This document shows, in pieces, positions 17,408 through 28,314 of a stretch of 64,000 nucleotides of DNA; the first letter of the stretch is position 1; every line of letters starts with the position of its first letter. The stretch comes from CAWCKS01 sp963763485. GTDB taxonomy: Bacteria > Pseudomonadota > Alphaproteobacteria > Rhizobiales > Xanthobacteraceae. The DNA is taken from contig CAVXOW010000009.1 in assembly GCA_963763485.1 (NCBI GenBank), positions 310,001 through 374,000 on the forward strand, in the 5' to 3' direction. A program made the translations under genes and the position numbers. A model generated the notes under the pieces. The model was given only the letters and a program-made list of their open reading frames with translations, was not told the origin of the DNA and did no database searches.

Positions 17408-18565
17408 GTGTCACCGCTGCAAACCACGACCTCGGCAATGGCGGGCTGCTCGGTACGCTCCGGCGGACCTACGCCATGCTGGCCAAGGAGTTCATCCAGC
17501 TCCGGCGCGACCGCGTCTCCTTCGCAATGATCGTCGCGATCCCGGTGATGCAGCTGCTGTTGTTCGGCTACGCCATCAACACCACGCCGCATAATCTGCC
17601 GACCGCCGTTCTGATCCAGGAGGAGTCCGATCTCTCGCGCTCGATCCTGAAGGCGCTGGAGAACACCGCTTATTTCAAGTTCACCCGCCAGGTGCACACC
17701 GAGGAGGAATTCAACAACCTGTTCCTGTCCGGCGACGTGCTGTTCGGCGTCGAGATCCCGCGCGGCTTCGAGCGCGCGGTGCGGCGTGGCGACAAGCCTG
17801 CGCTGCTGGTCGCTGCCGACGCGACCGACCCGGTTGCGGCAAGCTCGGCGCTGGCCTCGCTGGGGCCGATCGTCGAGAGCGCACTGGCGCATGACCGCGT
17901 CGCCGGCGATCCGGCCAACCCGCCGTTCGAGATCCGGGCCCACGCGCAATATAACCCGGCGGCCTCGTCATCGCTGAACATCGTGCCGGGACTGACCGGC
18001 ACCATCCTGACCATGACCATGCTGATCTTCACCGCGCTGTCGGTGACGCGCGAGATCGAGCGCGGCACCATGGAAAGCCTGCTGTCGATGCCGATCAAGC
18101 CGGTCGAGGTGATGCTGGGAAAAATCATCCCGTATGTGCTGGTCGGTTTCGTGCAGGCGTTCCTGATCGTCTCGCTCGGCATCGTCCTGTTCGGCGTGCC
18201 GATGGTCGGCAGCCTGACGCCTGCTGGCGCTGCTGTCGACGCTGTTCATCACCGCCAACCTGTCGATCGGCTACACCTTCTCGACCATCGCGCAGAACCA
18301 GCTGCAGGCGATGCAGATGTCGATGATGTTCTTCCTGCCCAACATCCTGCTGTCCGGCTTCATGTTCCCGTTCGCCGGCATGCCGAAGTGGGCGCAGTAC
18401 ATTTCCGAGATGCTGCCGCTGACGCACTACCTGCGCATCGTGCGCGCGATCCTGCTCAAAGGCTCGACGCTGGAGAACCTGCGCTATGACGCCACTGCGC
18501 TGATCGTGCTGACGTTGCTGGTGATGGCGATCGCGCTGACGCGGTTCAGGCGGACGCTGGACTAG
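17404..18565 (+). pseudogene. ABC-2 type permease (YbhS/YbhR type), single +1 frameshift
   Basis: The permease core is read from 17404 (TYAMLAKEFIQLRRDRVSFA, first membrane segment AMIVAIPVMQLLLFGYAI, the REIERGTMESLLSMPIKPVE ABC-2 motif) as far as PMVGSLT at about 18219. One extra base, the C at 18220, then shifts the frame. The next frame continues the family sequence (LLALLSTLFITANLSIGYTF, FFLPNILLSGFMFPFAGMPK, PLTHYLRIVRAILLKG) to a stop at 18565. Removing one base restores a protein of about 386 residues, the normal length. Either the gene is inactivated or the base is a sequence error. Only one permease is present, where the Ybh system has two. Confidence 0.85.
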
Positions 18566-18567
18566 TT

Positions 18568-18711
18568 TCTCCCCCGCCCCGCTTTAGCGGGGAGAGGGCT
18601 GGGGTGAGGGGCCGCTATCCACGAGTGCCGCGTTGTTTGGTTTGCTCATTGCCTCGCCCCTCACCCGGATTGCTTCGCAACCCGACCTCTCCCCGCATTG
18701 CGGGGAGAGGT
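18568..18711. repeat. Long palindromic intergenic repeat, family A, copy 2
   Basis: It has the same architecture as 9862-10003: CCCCGC...GCGGGGAGAGG ends, GTGAGGGGCCGCTATCC on the left and CCCCTCACCCGGAT on the right, and a variable middle. It begins 3 bases after the permease stop and may also stop transcription. Confidence 0.85.
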
Positions 18712-18810
18712 ACACTGCGCATCTGCTGACGCCGGATTGAGCGCGCGGCAACAAGATGCGAGAGTAGCGCGTGTGGTGTTCAACGACGGCTGTTGCCCAA
18801 AGAAACAATC

Positions 18811-20298
18811 ATGCCCAGCGCCCCGATCCGGATTGCCGTCCTGCATTTTGCCCATGAGACGGTGAGCTTCCTCAAGAACGACACGACCATAGACGATTTC
18901 ATTTATCCGGGCTCGCCGGCCAGCGGCGAGGCGCTGCTGAAGGCCTATCCGAAATCCTACATGGGCGGCTTCGTGAAGGTGGCGCGCGAGTTCGACGGTG
19001 TCGAACTGGTCGGCATCGAATTGCCGCTGTGGCCGAAGACCGGCACGGGCTCGGGGTGGATCACGAGGGAGGCCTGGGACACTTTCGTCGGCAAGATGAT
19101 CGCCGAGTTGAAGACGCTGGGGCCGTTCGACGGCGTCTATCTCTGTGTCCACGGCGCGATGGCGGCGCGCGGCGTGCCGCGGCCGGAAGCCGAACTGGCG
19201 CGGCTGGTCCGCGAGGTGGTTGGGCCGAAGGCCTTCATTGCGGCGACATTCGACCTGCACGGCAACGAGGACGAGGAATTCCTGAAACACGCCGACATGG
19301 CGTTCACGGTGAAATATTTCCCGCACTACGACGAATATCTGCAGGGCGAGCGGGCGGCGCGCACCCTCGTGCGGGCGATCCGCGGCGACTTCAAGCCTGT
19401 TCACGTGACGGTTCGCGTTCCCATTATCACGGCGACCGTGCGGCAATGGACCGGCGCGTCGCCGTGGATGGACCTGGTACAGCGTGCGCTGACCTGGGAA
19501 GCGCGCGAGGCGGATACTTACGTGAACATCTTCTTCGGCTTTCCGTTTGCCGATGTGCCTGACGTCGGCATGACCGTGCAGGTCCTGACCAACGGCAAGC
19601 CGGAGCTTGCGAGCCGCGTCGGCCGCGATATGGCGCAAGCGATCTGGCGGCAGCGCGAGGCGCTGCTGACGAAGACCAAGGTGCACATGATTCCGGACGG
19701 GGTGGCGCTGGCAAGGGAGGCGGTGGCGCGTGGCGCGACGCCCGTGGTGCTGGCCGATCACTCTGATCGCTCGGGCTACGCGACGTTCCTGCTGCGCGAG
19801 ATCATCGCGCAAAATCTCTCCAATACGTTGATTGCGACGCTCGCAGATGCAAAGGCGACCGCTGCGGTGAAAGCAAGCGGCGCCAGGGCAGGTGATGCGT
19901 TCGACATGGCGGTCGGCGGCCTTGCCGACGAATTCGCCGGCGAACCCGTGCGTATTCAGGGCACGATCCTGACGGTGGCCGAGGGCCACGGACAGTTCTG
20001 GGTCGTGGTCAGGTTCGGTCAAAACAATGTGCTGATCCTGAGTACCTTTCTGGTGCAGGTAACGGAGCCGTTCTCGCTGAAGGATCTCGGCCTCGACATC
20101 ACCAAGTTTGACGTGTTCGCGATCAAGTCGCGCGTCCATTTCCGCCGCGGCTTCGACGACAACGGGTTTGCCAAAACCATCCTGCTGGTCGAGCCGACCG
20201 AACCGTTCCTCGGCACGACGCGGCTCGACAAGCTGCCTTACGAAAATGTCGACATCAAACAGTTCTATCCGTACGGCAATCCGACATTTGCTGCTTGA
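18811..20298 (+). CDS. M81 family metallopeptidase (MlrC-like)
   Basis: A 495-residue cytoplasmic protein of the MlrC/DUF1485 family. The N-terminal metal-binding half shows VLHFAHETVSF, VYLCVHGAMAARG and AATFDLHGNEDEE, which supply probable Zn ligands (H, D, H). The C-terminal MlrC domain starts near VVLADHSDRSGYATFL, with AFDMAVGGLADEFAGEPVRI further on. MlrC cleaves linearised microcystin products, but most homologues in soil bacteria have unknown peptide substrates. The ATG at 18811 is preferred to a TTG six codons upstream. It is not clearly in an operon. Confidence 0.85.
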   Translation: MPSAPIRIAVLHFAHETVSFLKNDTTIDDFIYPGSPASGEALLKAYPKSYMGGFVKVAREFDGVELVGIELPLWPKTGTGSGWITREAWDTFVGKMIAELKTLGPFDGVYLCVHGAMAARGVPRPEAELARLVREVVGPKAFIAATFDLHGNEDEEFLKHADMAFTVKYFPHYDEYLQGERAARTLVRAIRGDFKPVHVTVRVPIITATVRQWTGASPWMDLVQRALTWEAREADTYVNIFFGFPFADVPDVGMTVQVLTNGKPELASRVGRDMAQAIWRQREALLTKTKVHMIPDGVALAREAVARGATPVVLADHSDRSGYATFLLREIIAQNLSNTLIATLADAKATAAVKASGARAGDAFDMAVGGLADEFAGEPVRIQGTILTVAEGHGQFWVVVRFGQNNVLILSTFLVQVTEPFSLKDLGLDITKFDVFAIKSRVHFRRGFDDNGFAKTILLVEPTEPFLGTTRLDKLPYENVDIKQFYPYGNPTFAA

Positions 20299-20391
20299 TG
20301 CATGCGTCATCGAACAGGCGGTAAGCTCGCGTAAAGGCTTGCTTCGGTCTGCAATGTGACAGTTGATGAAATCAGGATAAGGCTCCGGCAA

Positions 20392-21126
20392 ATGAACGTC
20401 TTCGGGTGTCTCATGAGATCGCTTTCAAGTCTGCGCATTGTGGCCGCTTTGCTGGCCGCCCTCGCATGGTCTGTGCCTGCCAATGCGGCTCGCGCGCAGA
20501 GCGTCGGGCCCGGTCAGGGAGGTGCCGCGAACTACGAGCTGCTGACGCCTCAAGGCGGCGGGCCGTTTCCGGCCGTGGTCGTCATGCACGGCTGCGACGG
20601 CATCAACGCCAACACGCGGGCCTGGGCCCAGCGCCTTGTCGGCTGGGGTTACGCCGCTCTGATTGTCGATAGTTTTCGTTCGCGCGGCCTCAGCAATGTC
20701 TGCAACCGGGGCGCCATGCTGCCGGCTTCGGTGCGTGCTGGTGACGCGATCGCGGCGAAGAATTATCTGAAAAGCCTGCCCAACATCGCGAAAGGCCGGA
20801 TTGGCCTGATCGGATTTTCGCATGGCGGCTGGGCGGCACTGGCAGCGGCGAGCTCGTTCAGCGCGGTCGTCGCCTATTATCCATGGTGTAGCGGCCGTGT
20901 GCCCGCCAACACGCTGGTTCTCATTGGCAGCGCCGACGATTGGACACCCTCGCAGCGATGCAGCGGAGGGGCGAACCTGAAGGTCTATTCCGGCGCGACC
21001 CATGCCTTCGACGCACCGCGCGGAGATCGAACCTATCTTGGCCATCATATGGCCTATGACGCCGCCGCTGCGAACGACGCCGAGGAGAGAACGCGCCGGT
21101 TTCTTGCCTCGCGTCTCGGGCGCTAG
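20392..21126 (+). CDS. Secreted dienelactone hydrolase-family protein
   Basis: A 244-residue alpha/beta hydrolase with an N-terminal signal peptide (hydrophobic SLRIVAALLAALAWSV, cleavage near NAARA). The nucleophile elbow is GFSHGG, with Ser rather than the Cys of classical dienelactone hydrolase. Asp is in SADDWTP and His in GATHAFDAP, giving a complete triad. Four Cys (MHGCDG, NVCNRG, YPWCSG, SQRCSG) could form disulfides in the periplasm. Start candidates are 20392, 20413 and a GTG at 20356; 20392 is kept because an AAGG box lies upstream. The substrate is unknown. Confidence 0.8.
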   Translation: MNVFGCLMRSLSSLRIVAALLAALAWSVPANAARAQSVGPGQGGAANYELLTPQGGGPFPAVVVMHGCDGINANTRAWAQRLVGWGYAALIVDSFRSRGLSNVCNRGAMLPASVRAGDAIAAKNYLKSLPNIAKGRIGLIGFSHGGWAALAAASSFSAVVAYYPWCSGRVPANTLVLIGSADDWTPSQRCSGGANLKVYSGATHAFDAPRGDRTYLGHHMAYDAAAANDAEERTRRFLASRLGR

Positions 21127-21149
21127 GTGACGCGAGGAGGGCGAAGGGC

Positions 21150-22472
21150 ATGGCCATTTCATCCATCGCGATCGACGCCGGCGTCGCATCGCCTCAATCG
21201 AATGACTTCGCCCGGTCGTTCGCGCGCGAGGTTCTGGTCACCGAGACCTTGCGCATCAAGGCGCTGATCACCGCCGCCACAGTGCTCGTGCTTTCGCTGA
21301 CAGTCGCCTATGTCGTCGCCCCCGACGTCGTCAAGAACATCTGGCACTCCAGCAAGTTCAGCATCGTTCTGCTTTTTGCGATCTACTTTCCGTTCGTGAT
21401 CTTCGAACTGCTGGTGCTGCGGACGATCCAGCATCGGATCGCCGTCGGCGGCGACGTGCCGGCGTTCCGCCGTTACATCAGCGTGCTGATCGAGACCAGC
21501 CTGCCGTCGCTTGGGCTCGCCGTGCACATGAGCCAGATGGGACCGGCGCGGGCGCTCGCGTTCGTCATTCCGCTGATCTACTTCATCTTCATCATTCTCT
21601 CGACCTTGCGGCTCGATTTCTGGCTGTCGGCGTTCACCGGCTTCGTCGCAGCCGTCGAGCTGTTCCTGATGGCGACCGTGTATCCGACGCTGATGTTCGA
21701 GGGTTACGATTCATCGCACGAGATCGGCTTCCATCTTGCACGGAGCTTCGTTCTGCTTGGCGGTGGCCTGCTGGCCGGCGCGGTCGGCGCCCAGTTGCGG
21801 CGGCAATTCATGGCGGCGATCGCAGCAGCCCAGGCACGCGACACCGTCACCAACCTGTTCGGCCAGCACGTCTCGCCGCAAGTCGTGGAGCGGCTGCTTG
21901 CGAGCGGCGCCGATGGTGCGACCGATACTCACAGCGTCGCCGTGATGTTCGTGGATATCCGCGGCTTCACCGCGGCGGCGCGCGAGCGCACGCCGGTCGA
22001 AGTGGTGCAGCGGCTCGACAGCGCGTTCGCGGTGCTGGTCGAGGTCGTCGATCGCCACCACGGCATCGTCAACAAGTTCCTCGGCGATGGCTTTCTCGCG
22101 CTGTTCGGCGCGCCGCTGGCCGATCCCGACGCGGCGCGGCGCGCGGTCACCGCGGCGCACGAGATGCTGGAAGCGATGCAGCGCGACAACGAGGGCAGCG
22201 ACTGGCCGCTGCGGATCGGCATCGGCATTCATCTTGGTGAAGTCGTCGCCGGCAATGTCGGCTCGCCCCGCCGCAAGGAATACACAGTGATCGGCGACAC
22301 CGTGAACTTCGCCTCGCGGCTCGAAGCGCTGAACAAGGAATTTGGCTCGCAGCTGCTGGTGTCGGGCGAGGTCTACAATGACCTCAAGGAGCCGCGCGCC
22401 AATGCGGTCCAGCGTGGCCCGGTCACCGTGCGTGGCTACGAGCAGCCGATGCCGGTGTGGCAATTGGCGTAA
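21150..22472 (+). CDS. Membrane-bound class III adenylate/guanylate cyclase
   Basis: A 440-residue protein. The N-terminal 225 residues contain about six hydrophobic segments (for example ALITAATVLVLSLTVAYVVA and FSIVLLFAIYFPFVIFELL). A cytoplasmic class III cyclase domain follows at about residues 260-435. Metal-binding Asp residues are in VMFVDIRGF and KFLGDGFLALFG; the base-contact region EYTVIGDTVNFASRLEALNK carries the Asn/Arg pair. This is a typical rhizobial one-piece cyclase with a helical membrane sensor. The start at 21150 is 23 bases after the hydrolase gene, so the two may be cotranscribed. A 7-bp hairpin lies just after the stop (22486-22511). Confidence 0.88.
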   Translation: MAISSIAIDAGVASPQSNDFARSFAREVLVTETLRIKALITAATVLVLSLTVAYVVAPDVVKNIWHSSKFSIVLLFAIYFPFVIFELLVLRTIQHRIAVGGDVPAFRRYISVLIETSLPSLGLAVHMSQMGPARALAFVIPLIYFIFIILSTLRLDFWLSAFTGFVAAVELFLMATVYPTLMFEGYDSSHEIGFHLARSFVLLGGGLLAGAVGAQLRRQFMAAIAAAQARDTVTNLFGQHVSPQVVERLLASGADGATDTHSVAVMFVDIRGFTAAARERTPVEVVQRLDSAFAVLVEVVDRHHGIVNKFLGDGFLALFGAPLADPDAARRAVTAAHEMLEAMQRDNEGSDWPLRIGIGIHLGEVVAGNVGSPRRKEYTVIGDTVNFASRLEALNKEFGSQLLVSGEVYNDLKEPRANAVQRGPVTVRGYEQPMPVWQLA

Positions 22473-22624
22473 AGGCGAGGGGCCGCGACACGTTCTCGAT
22501 TTCGCGTGTCGAAACTCAACATCCTTGCCTCCGGGACCGAAAGGGAGCCAAGATCGCGCCCGAAATCTCCGACCAAACGGGGACGCCCAAAAAGCCGCCG
22601 GACTGCACGGCGATGGAGGACACC

Positions 22625-24280
22625 ATGGATCAGGATCACGATCAGCACCACGATCTCGATCGGCGCGAGTTTACCATTGGCTTCCTGACCGCGAGCTTCG
22701 CCGCGCTAGCGCTGCATCCGTCGACCGCCAACGCGGCGACGGAGAGTCCGAGCGGCGCGGTGCTCGACCAGCCATGGGCGGTCTGGGACAAGAACGCCAA
22801 GCCGGTGCGCGGCGGCATCTTCCGCGCTGCGACCGAACAGTACATCGGCAAGATGAATCCCAATCACTGGCCGGTGCAGGACTGGGTTACGATGAGCTAT
22901 TTCCATGAGCGGTTGATGTTCACGGACGGGAACTACAACCCGACCGTGCCGTGGCTCGCCGAGAAGCTAAATTGGGAGACCCCGCAGGACGTCGTCATGA
23001 AGCTGCGCGAGGGTGTCACCTTCCACGACGGCTCGCCGTTCGACGCCAAGAGCGTCAAGTACCAGATCGACTGGATCCGCAATCCCGCCAGCAAGACGTG
23101 GGATGCCGGTTGGCTCGCGCAGCTTGATACGGTCGAGGTGGTCGACGACCGCACGCTGCGCTGGAAGTTCAAGACACCGTGGGCTGGCTTCACTGGCGTG
23201 ATGGCCAACGTGCCTGGCTATGTGCTCTCGGCGAAAGCGCTGCAGGACGACGTCGACAAATACGACGTTCAGCCGCAGGGCACGGGCCCGTTCATGCTCG
23301 AGGAGGCAAGCCCCGGCAACTTCGTCAAGCTCAAGCGCAATCCGAACTGGTGGTTCGCCAAGGCGAGCGGCAATCCCGACATGCCGTATTTCGACGGCAT
23401 TCTCATCACCATCATTCCGGACCCGGCGGTTCGGCTCGCTAACTTGCGCGCTGGCAAGATCGACGTGCTGGTGCTGGACAAGTCGCAGTATGCCGGCGCC
23501 AAAACCGATCCGGAGCTCAATGTCTACCGCTTCCCCGGCAACCACGTTGCCGCGGTGCGCTTCAACATCACCAATAGCGTGTTCAAGGACATCCGCTTGA
23601 GAAAGGCCGTCAGCCACGCGATCGACCGCCAGGCGCTGATCGCGGGCACCCAGTTCGGCCTCGCGCGTCTTGCGAGCTGCATGTATCCGGACGACCACTG
23701 GTGTCACAACCCGAACCTCAAGCCGGTCGCCTACGATCCCGACATGTCGAAGAAGTTGCTGGCCGAGGCCGGATTCGGCTCGGGCCTTACGGTGAAGGGC
23801 TACTGGAACAACACGACGATGGGGCAAACCGTCGCCGAGGCGATCAAGGGTATGCTCGCCCAGGTCGGCATCGACTGGCAGGTCGACCTGATGCCGCCGG
23901 CCGCGCTCGCCACACGCATGCAGAAGGCGGACTATGACCTCGCCGCGTCCGGCTGGGTGTTCATCGCCGACCCCGATCTGATGGCGACCGGGCTCTACCA
24001 TCCGACAGGCGGCTTCAATTTCGGGCGCAGCAAGAACGACGCCGCGATCGCGTTGATCGAGGCCGGACGCCAGGAAGTCGATCTCGAAAGGCGCAAGGCG
24101 ATCTACTGGCAGCTCGAGGAGGTTCTCTACAACTCCTACGAAGACGCGTGGCTGTGGTGGGAGGAAACCGCGACGGCCTACCGCAAGCAGGTGCAGGGCT
24201 GGGACCACGAAGGCTTCCTGAAATACAAGGACGTCTGGTTCTGGGCGCACCCGCTGTGGTTCAAGGACGGCAAGGCGTGA
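22625..24280 (+). CDS. Peptide/nickel-type ABC transporter substrate-binding protein (family 5), Tat signal
   Basis: A 551-residue periplasmic solute-binding protein. Residues 1-40 form a twin-arginine leader (LDRREFTIGFLTASFAALAL, then TANAA), so it is exported folded. The SBP_bac_5 domain is recognised by WETPQDVVMKLREGVTFHDG, YDVQPQGTGPFMLEE and FKDIRLRKAVSHAIDRQALI. It heads the transporter operon ahead of two permease and two ATPase genes. GGAGGA lies just before the ATG at 22625; an ATG four codons earlier is possible. Dipeptides, oligopeptides or small cyclic peptides are all possible ligands. Confidence 0.92.
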   Translation: MDQDHDQHHDLDRREFTIGFLTASFAALALHPSTANAATESPSGAVLDQPWAVWDKNAKPVRGGIFRAATEQYIGKMNPNHWPVQDWVTMSYFHERLMFTDGNYNPTVPWLAEKLNWETPQDVVMKLREGVTFHDGSPFDAKSVKYQIDWIRNPASKTWDAGWLAQLDTVEVVDDRTLRWKFKTPWAGFTGVMANVPGYVLSAKALQDDVDKYDVQPQGTGPFMLEEASPGNFVKLKRNPNWWFAKASGNPDMPYFDGILITIIPDPAVRLANLRAGKIDVLVLDKSQYAGAKTDPELNVYRFPGNHVAAVRFNITNSVFKDIRLRKAVSHAIDRQALIAGTQFGLARLASCMYPDDHWCHNPNLKPVAYDPDMSKKLLAEAGFGSGLTVKGYWNNTTMGQTVAEAIKGMLAQVGIDWQVDLMPPAALATRMQKADYDLAASGWVFIADPDLMATGLYHPTGGFNFGRSKNDAAIALIEAGRQEVDLERRKAIYWQLEEVLYNSYEDAWLWWEETATAYRKQVQGWDHEGFLKYKDVWFWAHPLWFKDGKA

Positions 24281-24318
24281 GCGGCCGCGACAGCTAGCGC
24301 AAGCGGCGAACCGCAGCT

Positions 24319-25276
24319 ATGGGCAGATACATCGGCATCCGACTGCTGCATGCGCTGGTGATCCTGGCGATTGTGGTGGTGCTGGTCTTCATCATCGCCC
24401 GGATCATTCCGGGCGATGCGATCATGGCGGCGATGGCCGGCAGCGTCGATCTGCATGACCCCTCAGTTGTCGCGCGAGTTCAAACAGCTATACGGCCTCG
24501 ACCAGCCGATCCCGGTGCAATTCGTGGTTTGGCTCGTAGATTTTTTGCGCGGCGACTGGGGCACCTCGATCGGCACCGGCCAAAAAGTGCTCGACATGTT
24601 CGTGCAGCGACTGCCGGTGACTCTGGAGCTGTTCGTCGGCGCCACGCTGTGGTCGGTCGCGATCGGCATTCCCGCCGGCATCATCAGCGCCCTGAAGCGG
24701 AATTCCACGGCCGATGTCGTCGTCACCGCGGGGGCGATCGTCGGCGTGTCGATCCCGGCGTTCTGGGAAGCGATCGTGCTGATCTATCTGCTCGCCGTGC
24801 TGCTGCCGATCTTCCCGCCGTCAGGTTACGTGCCGTTCTCGGAAAATCCGCTGCTGAATTTGCGCGCCATGGTGCTGCCGACCTTCGTGCTTGGCACCCA
24901 TTCCGGCGGGCTGCTCGCGCGCTATGTGCGCTCCAGCCTGCTGGAGGTGATGGGCCAGGACTACGTTCGGACGGCGCGCGCAAAAGGATTTTCGGAGGGC
25001 GCGGTCATTGCGCGGCATGCGCTTAAGCCCGGCATGATCCCCGTGGTCACCGTGCTTGGGCTGTCGTGGGGCGGGCTGCTCGCCGGCGCCTTCTTCATCG
25101 AGATCATCTTCGCCATTCCGGGGCTTGGCCGGATGAGCGTCGACGCCATCTTCCAGAAGGATTACCCGGTGATGCAGGCGACGCTGATCGTGGTCTCGCT
25201 GAACGTGCTGCTGGTCAATCTGCTGGTCGACATGCTCTATGGCTTTCTCGATCCGCGGGTGCGGGTGCGCGCATGA
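24319..25276 (+). pseudogene. DppB-type ABC permease, single +1 frameshift
   Basis: The N-terminus reads MGRYIGIRLLHALVILAIVV with IARIIPGDA, as expected for DppB, up to DLHDP. At about 24460-24464 (ACCCCTCAG) one surplus base shifts the frame. The following frame carries on the family sequence (SREFKQLYGLDQPIPVQFVV, GDWGTS, TLELFVGATLWSVAIGIPAG, and the EAA-like loop MGQDYVRTARAKGFSEGAVI) to the stop at 25276. Without one base the protein would be about 318 residues, the normal size. It is the only broken gene in an otherwise intact five-gene transporter, so sequence error is quite possible. Confidence 0.87.
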
Positions 25277-26181
25277 CCGACACCATCCGCCCCGCGGCTA
25301 TGATCGCGTCACGGCCTTCGTCCCGCCACCCTGCGCTGGCGCTGCTGCGCGCTGTGGCGCGCCATCGGCTGGCCGGTTTCGGGCTTGTCGTCATCGCGTT
25401 GCTAATCCTCATCGCGATCTTCGCGCCGCTGCTCGCGCCCTACAGCCCGACGCAGCAGGATCTCTATCGCGTGCTGGCGCCGCCGAGCCGCGTCCACCTG
25501 CTCGGCACCGACAATCTCGGCCGTGACCTGTTGTCCCGCATCCTGTACGGCGCCCGCGTCTCGCTGTTCGTCGGCATCGTCTCGTCGCTGATCTCGGCGC
25601 TGATCGGCATCCCGATCGGCCTGGTCGCTGGCTTCAGGGGGGGCGTGATCGACTCCGTCATCATGCGCGTCACCGATGCCTTCCTGTGTTTCCCGCCGCT
25701 GATCTTCATCCTGGCGATGTCGGCAGCGCTCGGCCCCGGGCTGCAGAACGTGATGCTGTCATTCGCATTGTTCGGCTGGACCGTGTTCGCCCGCATCACC
25801 CGTGGCCAGGTGCTCCTGGTGCGCGAACTGCCGTTCGTCGAGGCGGCGCGTTCGGTCGGCGTGCCGGCTATGCGGATCATGTTCCGCCACATCCTGCCGA
25901 ACATCTTTGCTCCGATCCTGGTTGCGATCACCATCGGCATCGGCACCGCTATCCTGGTTGAAAGCGGCGTGTCGTTCCTGGGTCTCGGCGTGCAGCCGCC
26001 GACAGCAAGCTGGGGCAAGGAGCTGCGGGTCGGCTTCACCTATCTCGAGGCCGCGCCGCTGTTCTCGATTGCGCCGGGGATCATGATCTCGCTCGCGATC
26101 ATCTCGTTCAACTTCGTCGGCGATGGCTTGCGCGACGCGCTCGATCCGCGCCTGCGCGGTGCCAATCGGGTGCAGCGTTGA
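25273..26181 (+). CDS. DppC-type ABC permease
   Basis: A 302-residue inner-membrane permease. The OppC_N-like first helix (RLAGFGLVVIALLILIAIFA) is followed by LGTDNLGRDLLSRILYGARV, which is diagnostic of DppC/OppC. The ATPase-contact loop is LPFVEAARSVGVPAMRIMFR. About six helices are visible. Its ATG overlaps the end of the upstream permease by 4 bases (ATGA). The downstream ATPase gene starts within its last codons. Confidence 0.92.
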   Translation: MTDTIRPAAMIASRPSSRHPALALLRAVARHRLAGFGLVVIALLILIAIFAPLLAPYSPTQQDLYRVLAPPSRVHLLGTDNLGRDLLSRILYGARVSLFVGIVSSLISALIGIPIGLVAGFRGGVIDSVIMRVTDAFLCFPPLIFILAMSAALGPGLQNVMLSFALFGWTVFARITRGQVLLVRELPFVEAARSVGVPAMRIMFRHILPNIFAPILVAITIGIGTAILVESGVSFLGLGVQPPTASWGKELRVGFTYLEAAPLFSIAPGIMISLAIISFNFVGDGLRDALDPRLRGANRVQR

Positions 26182-27171
26182 GTGTGGCAGGGACCGAAGG
26201 CGCCCCTGAAGCGTTGCTCAGCGTGCGCGATCTCACCGTTGAGTTCGCGACCGAGGCGGGGATCGTCACAGCGGTCGACGGCGTTTCATTCGATCTGCAT
26301 GCCGGCGAAATCCTGGCACTGGTCGGGGAGAGTGGTTGCGGCAAGAGCGCGACCGCGCTGGCGCTCTTGCGCCTGATCGCCGATCCGCCGGGACGGATCG
26401 CTCGCGGCGAAATCCGCTTCCGCGACCAGGATCTCATGTTGGCCGACGACGCGACCGTGCGCCAAATCCGCGGTAACCGGATCGCCATGATCTTCCAGGA
26501 GCCGATGACGAGCCTCAACCCGGTTTACACCATCGGCCGCCAGCTCGGCGAACCGCTCGAACTGCACAAGAACGTTTCGGGCGACGCGCTGCTGGTGAAA
26601 TGCCTGGCGCTGCTGGAGTCTGTCAACATTCCCGAGCCGCGCTGGCGGATGGGCAGCTATCCGCACCAGTTCTCCGGCGGTATGCGCCAGCGCATGATGA
26701 TCGCGATGGGGATGAGCTGCGATCCCGACATCGTCATCGCCGACGAGCCGACCACGGCGCTCGACGTCACCATTCAGGCGCAGCTGCTGGAATTGCTGCA
26801 GGCGCAGGTCATGCGTCATCGCACCGCACTGCTGTTGATCACGCACAATCTCGGCGTGGTCGCGCGTTATGCCGATCGCGTCAACGTGATGTATGCCGGG
26901 CGCATCGTCGAGAGCGCGGGCGCCGACGAGATTTATCGGGCGCCGCGCCATCCCTATACGATCGGGTTGTTGCGCTCGGTGCCGCGGCTCGATCAGCCGA
27001 TCTCGGAAAAACTCTTGCCGATCGAGGGCCAGCCGCCAAATCCGCTCGATCTGCCCGGCGGCTGCGCCTTTCATCCGCGGTGTCCATTTGCGATCGAGAA
27101 ATGTCGCAACGCGGCTCCGGTGCTGACGCGCGGCGCCGATGATCATGCGGTGGCCTGTTGGGTCGACGTGC

Positions 27172-27179
<8 letters not shown>
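26178..27179 (+). CDS. Peptide ABC transporter ATPase, DppD type
   Basis: A 333-residue ATPase. Walker A is GESGCGKSA (residues 50-58), the signature is FSGGMRQRMMIAMG, and Walker B is IVIADEPTTALDVT. The C-terminal oligopeptide-type extension ends with CAFHPRCPFAIEKC, the Cys-rich motif of this subfamily. There is no ATG: a TTG at 26178 overlaps the permease stop, and a GTG follows two codons later. Either could be used. It pairs with the DppF-like protein next door. Confidence 0.91.
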
Positions 27180-28176
<997 letters not shown>

Positions 28177-28314
28177 TCGGGCAACATCTTTCTTGTGGTT
28201 GCTTGTTCCGTTCCTCTCTGAATGTCTGTTCAGCAAGAACCGGATTTTCTGCGGGAACGTCCGTCGTGTCAGGCTGTTTGCTCTCCACAGGGTTTGATCC
28301 TGGAGGAGGACACT

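Noticed and set aside
18217..18223. Programmed ribosomal frameshift in the ABC-2 permease
   Set aside because: There is no slippery heptamer or downstream pseudoknot that I can see, and three other genes carry similar +1 lesions. Error or mutation is simpler.
22486..22511. Terminator after the cyclase gene
   Set aside because: A 7-bp stem CGACACG/CGTGTCG is present, but with a 12-base loop and no T-run, so it is not listed as a feature.
24319..25026. 235-residue open frame as a complete permease
   Set aside because: Its second half is nonsense in that frame. The real protein continues in another frame from about 24464.
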